A stretch of DNA of 63,647 bases, taken from NCBI RefSeq assembly GCF_001667265.1, contig NZ_LZHW01000020.1, positions 1 through 63,647 on the forward strand, in the 5' to 3' direction. Below are positions 1-7,265 of this stretch, piece by piece. The DNA is from Mycobacterium sp. ACS4331. GTDB taxonomy: Bacteria > Actinomycetota > Actinomycetes > Mycobacteriales > Mycobacteriaceae. The notes under the pieces were generated by a model. It ran no database searches. It had not been told where the DNA came from and saw only the letters and a list, made by a program, of their open reading frames with translations. Numbering within the stretch: position 1 is the stretch's first letter; every line of letters begins with the position of its first letter. The translations under genes and the position numbers were made by a program.

Positions 1-108
1 CCGGTGCCCACCAGATGGCCTTTTACGGCTACTACGGTGGGTGTTCGGCTGTCGTATCCACAACTTCGGGTCAATGCCTGGGTCGCGCTGCAGACATTGC
101 CCGAAAGT

Positions 109-140
109 GGTGTGGGGGGCCGGGGGGGGCCCCCCACACC
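109..140 (-). terminator. Terminator hairpin of the cupin gene
   Basis: A perfect 13-bp stem (109-121 with 128-140) closes a six-base G loop, starting 8 bases after the stop codon of the cupin gene on the minus strand. There is no T-tract, which fits the tailless intrinsic terminators proposed for mycobacteria. The remaining bases 1-108 hold no gene that I can support. Confidence 0.7.
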
Positions 141-147
141 GGAATGA

Positions 148-477
148 CTACTTGTTGATGACGAAGACCTTGCGCAGTGTCTCGTGCACGGTCCAGGTCG
201 CCACTTCGCCGGCGTCGACGAACACGAGGTCGCCGGCCGCGACATCGATGCTGTCGCCGTTCTGGCCGGTCACTGTGGCCCTGCCGGCGAGGATGACGAC
301 CGTCTCCTGGCCGGGCAGGTTCGCGTGCACGCCGGGCTCGGCCTTCCAGATGCCATGGAACTGGGTCTCAGTGTCGTTGGCGTAGAGCCGATTCGAGTAC
401 ACGGGGGCGTTGCTGTCTTCCCGAGGTGCCTCGGTCAGTTCGACGGTGTTGGGGTCGAACCTGCGGATGGTGGACAT
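148..477 (-). CDS. Small single-domain cupin protein
   Basis: A 109-residue protein that is one cupin barrel. Residues 45-97 follow the cupin pattern: PGVH with His51, then Glu58 in QETVVILAG, then the second half-motif GDLVFVDAGE around 82-91. It resembles the short cupin_3/DUF861 type, which lacks the full metal-binding HxH set, so a catalytic role is uncertain. It is monocistronic, ends at a strong hairpin (109-140), and is transcribed away from the mycofactocin-type SDR at 930. Both genes carry the same palindrome downstream of their -10 box, so they are probably co-regulated. A role in binding or converting a small molecule related to the SDR substrate is inference only. Confidence 0.75.
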   Translation of the reverse strand: MSTIRRFDPNTVELTEAPREDSNAPVYSNRLYANDTETQFHGIWKAEPGVHANLPGQETVVILAGRATVTGQNGDSIDVAAGDLVFVDAGEVATWTVHETLRKVFVINK

Positions 478-619
478 ATCCTTCTTTCTCTTGTGCTGGC
501 GCTCATTCGCCGGTGAGGTCGAAGAGTGCGGGTTGAACCCTGGTGCTCGTCAGTTCGACGCTGCGGTGGCACCCGTGGGATGTCGGTGTGCCGAGGGCTC
601 CGGGGCCGGAGACGGCATG

Positions 620-672
620 TGAACATCTGTTCAAGTTCGGTTGAAAGTACTCGCAGCCATACGGGTCGTCAA
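620..672 (-). promoter_or_regulatory. Cupin promoter with TGAAC-N4-GTTCA operator
   Basis: On the minus strand, -35 TTGACG (672-667), 17-base spacer, -10 TACTTT (649-644), then ten bases, then the palindrome TGAACAGATGTTCA (633-620; minus-strand reading). The palindrome has perfect six-base arms and lies at about +4 to +17, where a bound repressor would block escape or elongation. Confidence 0.65.
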
Positions 673-731
673 CCGGCGCTCAGGAGAATTCGGGCCGAGA
701 CGAATCGCGATGGCCATCGGGTGATGTTGGG

Positions 732-788
732 TTGACAGTCCACTGGGGGCGGGTGATCATGGTCGAACCCGTGCTGAACAAAAGTTCA
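732..788 (+). promoter_or_regulatory. SDR promoter with TGAAC-N4-GTTCA operator
   Basis: -35 TTGACA (732-737), 17-base spacer, weak -10 GATCAT (755-760), then the palindrome TGAACAAAAGTTCA (775-788). The -35 and palindrome match the cupin promoter and the promoter at 2039; the -10 is the weakest of the three, so the exact start point is uncertain. Confidence 0.6.
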
Positions 789-929
789 AATCGTTCTCGT
801 GGTTCGTCCACCGCAACGTCGTGGGCCCCCGAGCGCACCCCCTGCCGCACCCGTTCGGTCGACGGGCACACCACCGCGGGCTGATCAGGGTCCGCTCCGA
901 GATCCACTCGACAACGAGGAGTTCTGACA

Positions 930-1784
930 ATGGGATTGCTTGACGGGAAGGTCGTCTTCATCACCGGCGGCGCCCGCGGCCAGGGCCGCGCCCACGCCAT
1001 CGCCTCGGCGCGTGAAGGCGCCGACGTGGCACTCTTCGACCGTACGCAGGACCTTGACTCGGTCGGCTATCCGTTGGGCACGCCCGATGATCTCAAGGAG
1101 ACGGCGGCGCTGGTCGGGGGACTCGGAAAACGTGCGTTGACGTTCACCGGTGACGTTCGGTCGCAGGCGGAACTCGACGGAGCGGTCGCGGCCACCATCG
1201 CCGAGTTCGGGAAGATCGATGCGCTGAACGCCAACGCGGGCATCTGGTCGACCGGCCCGTTCTGGGAACTGCCCGACGAGACCTGGTCCGACATGATTGA
1301 CATCAACCTGACCGGTGTATGGCGGTCGGCGAAAGCCGTTGCGCCGCACTTCATCGAACGTCAGTCCGGCTCCATCGTCATGACCGCGTCCGTCGACGGG
1401 CTGGAGCCGGGCGGCATCTACGCCCACTACACCGCCGCCAAGCACGGCGTCATCGGTCTGGCCAAGGCCGTCGCGCTGGAGCTTGCACCACATGGTGCGC
1501 GGTGCAACGCCGTGAGCCCGGGCGCGGTGGACACCCCGATGCTCGACAACCAGCCCGGGTACGACCTCATCTCGGGTCACCCCGGTGGGACGCGGGACGA
1601 CCTGGTCGAGGGAGGTCATCGCTTCAACGTCTTGAAGGGCACCGCGCTGCTGGACCCCATGGAGATCGCGAACACCGCGGTGTACCTTCACTCGGATCTG
1701 GCGGCGAAGGTCACGGGCACGATGTCGCTGGTGGACGCCGGTCACATGCTGCTCGCCGGCTACAACCACGACCCCGTCCGCTGA
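930..1784 (+). CDS. Mycofactocin-type SDR oxidoreductase
   Basis: A 284-residue short-chain dehydrogenase/reductase that should oxidise an alcohol or reduce a ketone with a nicotinamide cofactor. The cofactor loop TGGARGQGRA (12-21) is the signature of the mycofactocin-coupled SDR subfamily, whose tightly held NAD is thought to be re-oxidised by the peptide-derived carrier mycofactocin. Also seen are NANAG (100-104), the catalytic Ser154 region and Y167-x3-K171. The acidic end of the second strand (DRTQ, 37-40) favours NAD(H). ATG 930 follows a GAGGAG ribosome site. The gene stands alone, divergent from the cupin gene. The substrate is unknown. Confidence 0.88.
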   Translation: MGLLDGKVVFITGGARGQGRAHAIASAREGADVALFDRTQDLDSVGYPLGTPDDLKETAALVGGLGKRALTFTGDVRSQAELDGAVAATIAEFGKIDALNANAGIWSTGPFWELPDETWSDMIDINLTGVWRSAKAVAPHFIERQSGSIVMTASVDGLEPGGIYAHYTAAKHGVIGLAKAVALELAPHGARCNAVSPGAVDTPMLDNQPGYDLISGHPGGTRDDLVEGGHRFNVLKGTALLDPMEIANTAVYLHSDLAAKVTGTMSLVDAGHMLLAGYNHDPVR

Positions 1785-2236
1785 GGCACGAGTTCGCGCA
1801 CTCAGTCGATTCAGCCCCAACGCGAGCCGCGGAAGCTCCCAGCGGCAACGCCACTGACCACGTGAGGCACGCCGATGGGTTCGCTGCACCGCGGGCCTGC
1901 CATTCACTGGGGTGACGTCACGCGGATTCGTCGTCTCCCGGGGATCGACTGAGACTGGTCGAAGCGTCCCTCACCGTGGAGTGAAAAGGCCTGCGCCTCT
2001 GCGCAGGATGTGAGTTGGACAGTTGACCAAATTGGGCATTGACGTGGATCACACCGGAGCCCTATATTTGCCAGTGCTTGAACTTATGTTCAAAGTAATG
2101 AAACCAGCACCGCCTCGGAAGAGAACGCATCGAGATGACCGACAGCCAGGATCCCCACCGGGGCGTGGCCGCGGAAGTGTGCCAGCTCGGCTGGTCGGGG
2201 AAACGGCGCCACCCCAGGTCGGGGTGGGGGTTGCGG
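1785..2236. other. Intergenic region with a promoter but no evident target gene
   Basis: These 452 bases lie between the SDR stop and the stop of the TetR gene on the other strand. They contain one well-formed plus-strand promoter with operator (2039-2092). The ATG codons after it (2098 and 2135) open frames that run antisense through the TetR gene, with Arg/Pro/Gly-rich translations typical of spurious frames. I see no gene. Confidence 0.6.
2039..2092 (+). promoter_or_regulatory. Orphan promoter with TGAAC-N4-GTTCA operator
   Basis: -35 TTGACG (2039-2044), 18-base spacer, -10 TATATT (2063-2068), ten bases, then the palindrome TGAACTTATGTTCA (2079-2092). It has the best -10 box of the three related promoters and the same spacing as the cupin promoter. 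It points toward the 3' end of the TetR gene at 2237-2836, so its transcript would be antisense to that gene. Confidence 0.6.
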
Positions 2237-2836
2237 TCAGCCGGCCTTGGCCGCCTTCGTGGAGGAGCTGCGGCGTTTGCGCGTCTTCGGCTTCTCCTGG
2301 CTCAGCACCAGCCGCAGCAGCGGTTCGGCATCCTTCTCCGAGGCCACGGACCCGCCGAGGACCAGCTGGACGCCGATGCCCTCCCAGGTCGCCTCCAGTC
2401 GCTGGGCCATGTCGCTGCTGTAGAGGCGCGTCAGTTCGGCGCGGGTGGACACCGACCAGTTCTGGACGAGCTTGTGGTAGGCGGCATCGCGCACCGAATG
2501 GGCATAGACCTCGAAGAGCAGGATTCGGTCCTTCTCGTCGCCGTACAGGACCGAGAGCAGATTGAGGATGGCTGCCACCAGCGTGTCCTCGTCCTCGGCG
2601 GCGCGAAACGCAGGCACGAAGCGGTCGGACTGTCTCTGCACCCAGGAGGCGAACGCCTCGAACATCAGCTCGTCGATGTTCTCGTAGTGGTAGCTGGCGG
2701 AACCGAGCGCAAGGGACGCGGCGGCGGCGACTCGTCGATGGGTGACTCCCTTGACCCCGTATTCGCAGGCGACGTCGAGGGCTGCCTGACGCAGCGCGGC
2801 TCGGGTCGGCTCGGATCGAACACTGTCTCGGGACAC
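2237..2836 (-). CDS. TetR-family transcriptional regulator
   Basis: A 199-residue TetR/AcrR-type repressor. The N-terminal DNA-binding domain spans about residues 10-57 (RAALRQAALDVACEYGVKGV, then RRVAAAASLALGSASYHYEN as the recognition helix). The C-terminal half is a variable ligand domain. The last 18 residues are a Lys/Arg/Ser tail (KPKTRKRRSSSTKAAKAG), unusual for the family and possibly an extra DNA contact. The start is GTG 2836 with a poor ribosome site. It is the nearest regulator to the three TGAAC-N4-GTTCA promoters, one of which points at its 3' end, so it is the leading candidate to bind them. That link is inference: its own upstream region shows no copy of the palindrome. Confidence 0.85.
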   Translation of the reverse strand: MSRDSVRSEPTRAALRQAALDVACEYGVKGVTHRRVAAAASLALGSASYHYENIDELMFEAFASWVQRQSDRFVPAFRAAEDEDTLVAAILNLLSVLYGDEKDRILLFEVYAHSVRDAAYHKLVQNWSVSTRAELTRLYSSDMAQRLEATWEGIGVQLVLGGSVASEKDAEPLLRLVLSQEKPKTRKRRSSSTKAAKAG

Positions 2837-3051
2837 CTGAACTCTGCCTCTCCGCGTCGTGCCTGCACCGCATTTCCGGAGCTCAGGTTACCAGCGGGGC
2901 GAGCGCGGCACCTCGGTGGCATCACCGTTGAGGCCTTTGGCGGGAACACTTCTCGGCGTGATCGAAGCGGGTCTCGGGGCGAGCCGGCCGCGCGGCAACC
3001 AAACCCATTCGCACGGCAGGGATACCGGGGCGGGCTGAGCATGGAAAGGAG

Positions 3052-3071
3052 GGTGCAGTCATGACTGCACC
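3052..3071 (+). promoter_or_regulatory. Perfect 20-bp palindrome over a start codon
   Basis: GGTGCAGTCA followed by its exact reverse complement covers the ATG at 3061 and overlaps the GGAGGG ribosome site. In RNA it could fold into an 8-bp stem with CAUG, containing the start codon, as the loop. It could equally be a protein-binding operator. Confidence 0.5.
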
Positions 3072-3468
3072 GCACGATCACATCGACACTGTCTCGGAAT
3101 TCGACTGGGAGCTGGTGACTTTCGTCGTGCAATGGGCGCGCTATGGCGGGCCGGACCCCGGTGAGGTGTTCTCCCGATTCGGGATGACGTGCAGTCGTAT
3201 GCGGGAGCGCCTCGACGAGATCATCGCCTACGTGCGCCGGCGCCCCCACCGGGCGAACGCTGAACAGCGAGAACTCATCGCCCTCGCGGAGCGCTGGTTG
3301 TCGGTCCTTCCCGGCGATTCGCCCTACAGCGCTCCAGTCGCGCCGTCACCGGAGGATGCCCTCGGTGTGGAGGGCGAGCCCATCTTGAGTCGGGGGGTCT
3401 GGCGATGGCGCAAGGAGACCTTCACGGCCCGGCCCCAGGATGATCCCGCAGGGGTCGCAGCCGGGTAG
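3061..3468 (+). CDS. DUF3263-like small protein, function unknown
   Basis: A 135-residue protein. Residues 13-50 (FDWELVTFVVQWARYGGPDP and on to SRMRERLDEII) resemble the core of the actinobacterial DUF3263 family, in which a Trp/Tyr-rich helix precedes a helix-turn-helix-like segment ending in TRYYQ; here the corresponding stretch is SRMRE. The C-terminal part is low in predicted structure. ATG 3061 follows a strong AAAGGAGGG site and sits inside a perfect palindrome (3052-3071). The gene converges on the repeat protein at 3507-3842. The DUF3263 match is from memory of the family pattern, and no molecular role is known to me. Confidence 0.7.
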   Translation: MTAPHDHIDTVSEFDWELVTFVVQWARYGGPDPGEVFSRFGMTCSRMRERLDEIIAYVRRRPHRANAEQRELIALAERWLSVLPGDSPYSAPVAPSPEDALGVEGEPILSRGVWRWRKETFTARPQDDPAGVAAG

Positions 3469-3506
3469 AGGAAAGACACTCGAGCGACGACGATCTCGCG
3501 GGCCCG

Positions 3507-3842
3507 TCAGGTCAGGGCGCGGAGTTCGGCGACCAGTTCCAGGACGTGGCTGCGACGCTGCTCGTCGCACACCTTGCCGGCGCTCCACAGGTCAAGCTGA
3601 TTCGCCTCGACGTCGAGGGCGTTCGCGCGCAGGTCGGTGACAAGGGCGGTGAGGTAATCGTGGCGGAAGTCGTCGCATTCGTGGCCGGCCGCCCACAGTT
3701 CGAGCTGGTTCGCCGCCGCGATTCGCAGGTCTCGCAGGGAGAACCCGGGCCGTGCGGTGCCGGTTGCCGCGGAGAAGAGATGGGGATCGTCGTCGGTATC
3801 GCGTCCGATGCGGATGGGCTCCGCAGGATGCAGCACAGCCAT
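3507..3842 (-). CDS. Small protein with two 36-residue-period repeats
   Basis: A 111-residue protein that I do not recognise. Its C-terminal two thirds is an internal duplication with a period of exactly 36 residues: ANQLELWAAGHECD (from about residue 44) and ANQLDLWSAGKVCD (from about residue 80), each followed by a helical LxxLVxxLRA segment. Each repeat keeps one Cys in the same place, so a metal site or a disulfide between repeats is possible. I chose ATG 3842 because AGAGGTGG lies just before it; GTG 3851 is the alternative. The gene is convergent with the DUF3263-like gene and has about 380 non-coding bases upstream. Confidence 0.65.
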   Translation of the reverse strand: MAVLHPAEPIRIGRDTDDDPHLFSAATGTARPGFSLRDLRIAAANQLELWAAGHECDDFRHDYLTALVTDLRANALDVEANQLDLWSAGKVCDEQRRSHVLELVAELRALT

Positions 3843-4225
3843 GTAAGCCACCTCTCGATAATGAGTGAGTGGGCGACGATCTCCCCGTGGCCGATAAGTT
3901 ATCCGACGTCTGCGTGCGGCGCCATGCGTTGATCAAGATCAACAGTCTCGTTGCCATGATTGTGTCGAGTTGCGGTCGTGCCTGGGAAATCGGCACATAC
4001 GGCCCTTCTGGGAGTTAGCCACCGCGTTGTCCTGCGGTTTTGTTGCGCTGGCGTCAATCTGGCCTGTGGCCCCGCAAAGGGCGCGCGCCGTGCCTGTGGG
4101 ATACGTCACATTTCGCGGATGCCGCGTCGCCGGGGCCTCTTCGGTGGTGGCCGCCCACCCTGTGGTGCCGATGTGGTCGCGGCGCGCGGGCCCACGATTA
4201 ACCTAATGAAGTAAGGTTTAATGCT
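3843..4225. other. Divergent intergenic region upstream of an ALDH gene
   Basis: No gene is supported in these 383 bases. They hold a 16-bp palindrome at 3928-3943 (GTTGATC, two bases, GATCAAC), about 85 bases upstream of the repeat-protein start, and the ACCT-N9-AGGT dyad at 4201-4217 directly before the aldehyde dehydrogenase. Confidence 0.6.
4197..4222 (+). promoter_or_regulatory. ACCT-N9-AGGT operator, site A
   Basis: ACCT (4201-4204), nine bases, AGGT (4214-4217), flanked by TTA on both sides, ending 9 bases before the GTG start. The TAACCT at 4199-4204 would serve as the -10 box, as in the mce promoter, but no good -35 is visible 17 bases upstream. Confidence 0.55.
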
Positions 4226-5665
4226 GTGATTCCCGCCCAACCCGAGCTGTTCATCGGCGGCGAGTTCCGCTCGGCGCTCAAGACCGTGCCCGTGATCGAG
4301 GCCGCGACCGGAGAGCATCTCGCCGACGGACCGTGCGCGACGCCGACCGACATCGACGATGCCGTGGCGGCGGCGCACTCGAGCACCGCGCAGCAGTGGC
4401 GACGTCAGGATCCGGCAGAGCGTGCCGCGGTGCTGACGCGATTCGCGGGGGCGCTCAAGGCCCGCGCACAGGCCACGGCGGAACTGGTGAGCCGTGAGAA
4501 CGGCATGCCCATCACGCTCTCGGCGGCGGTCAACGGATTGTTCCCCGCGGCGTTGGTGGCCTATTACGCCAAGCTGGTCGCCCAGACTCCCGTCGAGGAC
4601 GTCCGCCCCAGCCTGATCGGCCACACCGTTGTGCGGCGCGAACCGGTCGGTGTCGTGGGTGCGATCACGCCGTGGAACTACCCGCAGGCGCTTGCGGTCA
4701 TGAAGCTGGCACCGGCGTTGGCCGCCGGGTGCGCGGTCATCCTCAAGGCCGCGCCCGAAACTGCCTTGGATTCCCGCGTTTTCGCCGAGGCGGCGGCCGA
4801 GGCGGGGCTGCCTTCCGGGGTGCTCAACGTCGTTCCCGGTGACGCGGAACCCGGCGCGCATCTCGTCGCGCATCCCGGTGTGGACAAGGTGGCGTTCACA
4901 GGGTCGACGCCCGCGGGCCGCGCCATCGGCGAGGTGTGCGCCCGGCTGATCCGGCCCGTGACACTCGAACTCGGCGGGAAGTCCGCCGCGATCATCCTCG
5001 ACGACGCCGATCTCGAGACCACGCTGGCCGGCCTGCGGGAGGCGTCGTTCGTCAACAACGGACAGACGTGTCACCTCAGTTCGCGCATCCTGGCGCCGGC
5101 GTCACGGTATCGCGAGGTGCTCGGTGCCGTGGCCGGCCTGGCCGCCAGCTTGGTGGTGGGGGATCCGCTGAACCCCGCCACCGAGATCGGACCGCTGGTG
5201 AGCGATAGGCAGCGCCAGCGCGTCTTGGAGTACATCGAGATCGGCCGTGCTGAAGCCACATGCGTTGTGGGAGGTGCAATCCCGCAGGAGCAGCCGAAGG
5301 GCTGGTTCGTGGAGCCGACGGTGTTCGGCGACGTGGACAACTCCGCGCGGATCGCTCAGGAGGAGATCTTCGGTCCCGTGCTCGTCGTCATTCCCTACGA
5401 GGACGACGCGGATGCGGTGCGCATCGCCAATGACAGTGAGTTCGGGTTGGCCGGAACGGTGTGGTCAACCAACCGGGACCGTGCGCTTGACGTCGCGCGT
5501 GCGGTGCACACCGGTTCGATCGGTGTGAACGGTTATCAACTCGACGTCCGAGCGCCATTCGGCGGCGTGAAGAACAGCGGTCTGGGCCGTGAGCTTGGGC
5601 CAGAGGGGCTCGACGCGTACGTCAGCCTGAAGTCCATCTACTGCGCCGAGTCCGGGCAGGTCTGA
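4226..5665 (+). CDS. Aldehyde dehydrogenase
   Basis: A 479-residue NAD(P)-dependent aldehyde dehydrogenase, oxidising an aldehyde to the carboxylic acid. All active-site elements are present: Asn151 in TPWNYP, Lys174 in ILKAAPE, Glu248 in LELGGKS and the nucleophile Cys282 in NNGQTCHLSS. The length is normal for the superfamily. The start is GTG 4226; the ATG five bases earlier is out of frame. The gene faces the seven-gene oxidative operon (5713-13387) and shares with it a hairpin terminator and the ACCT-N9-AGGT operator. It may therefore oxidise an aldehyde made by that pathway, ready for the acyl-CoA ligase next door; this is inference. Confidence 0.9.
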   Translation: MIPAQPELFIGGEFRSALKTVPVIEAATGEHLADGPCATPTDIDDAVAAAHSSTAQQWRRQDPAERAAVLTRFAGALKARAQATAELVSRENGMPITLSAAVNGLFPAALVAYYAKLVAQTPVEDVRPSLIGHTVVRREPVGVVGAITPWNYPQALAVMKLAPALAAGCAVILKAAPETALDSRVFAEAAAEAGLPSGVLNVVPGDAEPGAHLVAHPGVDKVAFTGSTPAGRAIGEVCARLIRPVTLELGGKSAAIILDDADLETTLAGLREASFVNNGQTCHLSSRILAPASRYREVLGAVAGLAASLVVGDPLNPATEIGPLVSDRQRQRVLEYIEIGRAEATCVVGGAIPQEQPKGWFVEPTVFGDVDNSARIAQEEIFGPVLVVIPYEDDADAVRIANDSEFGLAGTVWSTNRDRALDVARAVHTGSIGVNGYQLDVRAPFGGVKNSGLGRELGPEGLDAYVSLKSIYCAESGQV

Positions 5666-5674
5666 CTGTGGATC

Positions 5675-5705
5675 CCCGCTCCCCCGACGCTGCCGGGGGA
5701 GCGGG
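5675..5705. terminator. Bidirectional hairpin terminator
   Basis: A perfect 12-bp G+C stem (5675-5686 with 5694-5705) with a seven-base loop lies exactly between the stop codons of the convergent aldehyde dehydrogenase and acyl-CoA ligase genes, so it can serve both strands. There is no T-tract. Confidence 0.75.
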
Positions 5706-5712
5706 TGGTCTC

Positions 5713-7239
5713 TCAGCGTGCCCGCGGGTAACGATCCGCGACGTCGGCGTATTCGTCGCGGATGGTCCGCTTGGCAAGCTTGCCGCTCGGCAGACGCGGC
5801 AACGGCTCCGAGCGAAGCACGACGTAGCGCGGCACCTTGTAGTCCGAGAGCACACGTTCACAATGCGCCACAACATCTTCGGGGCTCAGCTTCGGGGTCG
5901 TGTCGGACACCGAGATGATCGCGGCGGGTGTCTCACCGAAGCGCGGATCGGGGGCGGCGATGACGGCCACCTCCGCGACGCCCTCCAGTGAGCCGATCGC
6001 GGCCTCCAACTCGACGGGGGAGATGTTGATCCCGCCCGAGATGATGAGGTCCTTCATGCGGTCGACGAACGTGATGCGCCCCGACTCATCAAGGGTGCCC
6101 AGGTCGCCGCTGTGCAGCCATCCGTCGCGGAGGGCTGTGGCCGTGGACTCCGGATCATTCCAATATCCGGGCGTCACCAGCGGGCTGCGGACGACGATCT
6201 CGCCGGCCTCGCCGGGACCCAGCGACGTGCCGTCCGGTGAGACGACGTCGATCTCGGTGAAGATCGACCCGATGCCACACGATCCGGGATGCTCGAGCGC
6301 CTCGGATTTCAGCGTCGCGGTGGCAATGCCACCGGCCTCGGTCATGCCGTAGATCTGGCGAAGCAGCACGCCCTTGTCGGCCCAGGTTTTGAGGAGGTCA
6401 GTGGGGACTGCGGCGCCGCCGACCACCGCGGTCGTCAACGCGCTGAGGTCGGCGGAGGCGAACTCCGGGGTCCGTGCCATCGCCTCGAAGATCAGGGGTA
6501 CGCCGAAGATCGCGCGCACCGAATGCCTTTCGAGCAGCGTGACCGCACGCGACGGATTGAGTTCGCGCTCGACCACCAGGGTTCCGCCCAGCACACTGGT
6601 CTGCAGCAGGCCGTAGACCAGGCCGGGAGTGAAGGCCAGCGGCAGGACCAGCAGCACCACCGTGCCCGGGCGGAAGCCCTCCTCGGTCAGGGTCTGTTCC
6701 AGCACGATCGACAGCAGCGTCTGGTTGGTCAGGATGACGCCCTTGGACATGCCGGTGGAACCGCTGGTGAAGATCACCGCGATCGGGTCGTCGGGCGCGG
6801 TGTCGACACCGAAGTCATCCGGATCACCGGTGCGCTCATCCGCCACGCCGTCGAGGTCGATGATCTCGAATGATGTTCCGGCGGCTGAGGCCTCCTGGGC
6901 CACCTCGAGGTGTGTGGCGGGTGCGAACACCCACGAGATGCCCGCGTCGTCGGCCACCTTGCGGACCTCGGCGGGCCGCAGCCGGGAGTTCAGCGGCACC
7001 AACATGGCACCAGCGCGCACGATCGCCAATGCGGCCACGGGCCAGTGCAGGCTGTTGGGCGCCAGCAGGCCGACGCGGTCACCGGGCTTGACGCCTGAGT
7101 CCGCGAGACGACGGGCCAACCGGCCCGTCCACTCGTGGATCTCCCGGTAGGTCAGAGTCTCGTCGTCGATGACGATCGCAGTCCTGTCGCCGTCGGTCTT
7201 GGCCCACCACCGAATGGCGGACGCGACTGTCGCGGCCAT
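5713..7239 (-). CDS. Acyl-CoA ligase (FadD-type, AMP-forming)
   Basis: A 508-residue ANL-family adenylate-forming enzyme that should activate a carboxylic acid with ATP and CoA. The phosphate loop is TSGSTGMSKG (158-167); then come QIYGMTEAGG, the hinge region SGDLGTLDESGRITFVDRMK, and LPSGKLAKR near the C-terminus, which supplies the adenylation-step Lys. I chose ATG 7239 because GAGGAGGAAG stands directly before it; a longer frame to 7527 runs over the upstream thiolase gene and is not protein-like. It is the last gene of the operon starting at 13387. Its place beside oxygenases, an SDR and a thiolase-like gene suggests activation of an oxidised lipid-like acid. Confidence 0.9.
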   Translation of the reverse strand: MAATVASAIRWWAKTDGDRTAIVIDDETLTYREIHEWTGRLARRLADSGVKPGDRVGLLAPNSLHWPVAALAIVRAGAMLVPLNSRLRPAEVRKVADDAGISWVFAPATHLEVAQEASAAGTSFEIIDLDGVADERTGDPDDFGVDTAPDDPIAVIFTSGSTGMSKGVILTNQTLLSIVLEQTLTEEGFRPGTVVLLVLPLAFTPGLVYGLLQTSVLGGTLVVERELNPSRAVTLLERHSVRAIFGVPLIFEAMARTPEFASADLSALTTAVVGGAAVPTDLLKTWADKGVLLRQIYGMTEAGGIATATLKSEALEHPGSCGIGSIFTEIDVVSPDGTSLGPGEAGEIVVRSPLVTPGYWNDPESTATALRDGWLHSGDLGTLDESGRITFVDRMKDLIISGGINISPVELEAAIGSLEGVAEVAVIAAPDPRFGETPAAIISVSDTTPKLSPEDVVAHCERVLSDYKVPRYVVLRSEPLPRLPSGKLAKRTIRDEYADVADRYPRAR

Positions 7240-7265
7240 CTTCCTCCTCGTGAGATTCAGGTGTG

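Larger units (their letters stand above)
478..929. other. Divergent intergenic region, cupin / SDR
   Basis: No coding sequence is supported here. The 452 bases hold two back-to-back promoters (620-672 and 732-788), each with a 14-bp TGAAC-N4-GTTCA palindrome. The leader of the SDR gene is long, about 160 bases from the predicted start point, and ends with a GAGGAG ribosome site 8 bases before ATG 930. Confidence 0.7.

Noticed and set aside
885..1907. Long minus-strand open frame opposite the SDR gene, and similar long frames elsewhere (for example 7824-8609, 9593-11254, 10980-12524, 61890-63584)
   Set aside because: Their translations are Arg/Gly/Asp/His-rich with no domain pattern and lie opposite clear genes; they are the usual by-product of high third-position G+C.
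2023..2565. Coding gene after the orphan promoter
   Set aside because: The frame runs antisense through the TetR gene and its product is a Pro/Arg/Ser-rich string with no domain; no ribosome site fits.
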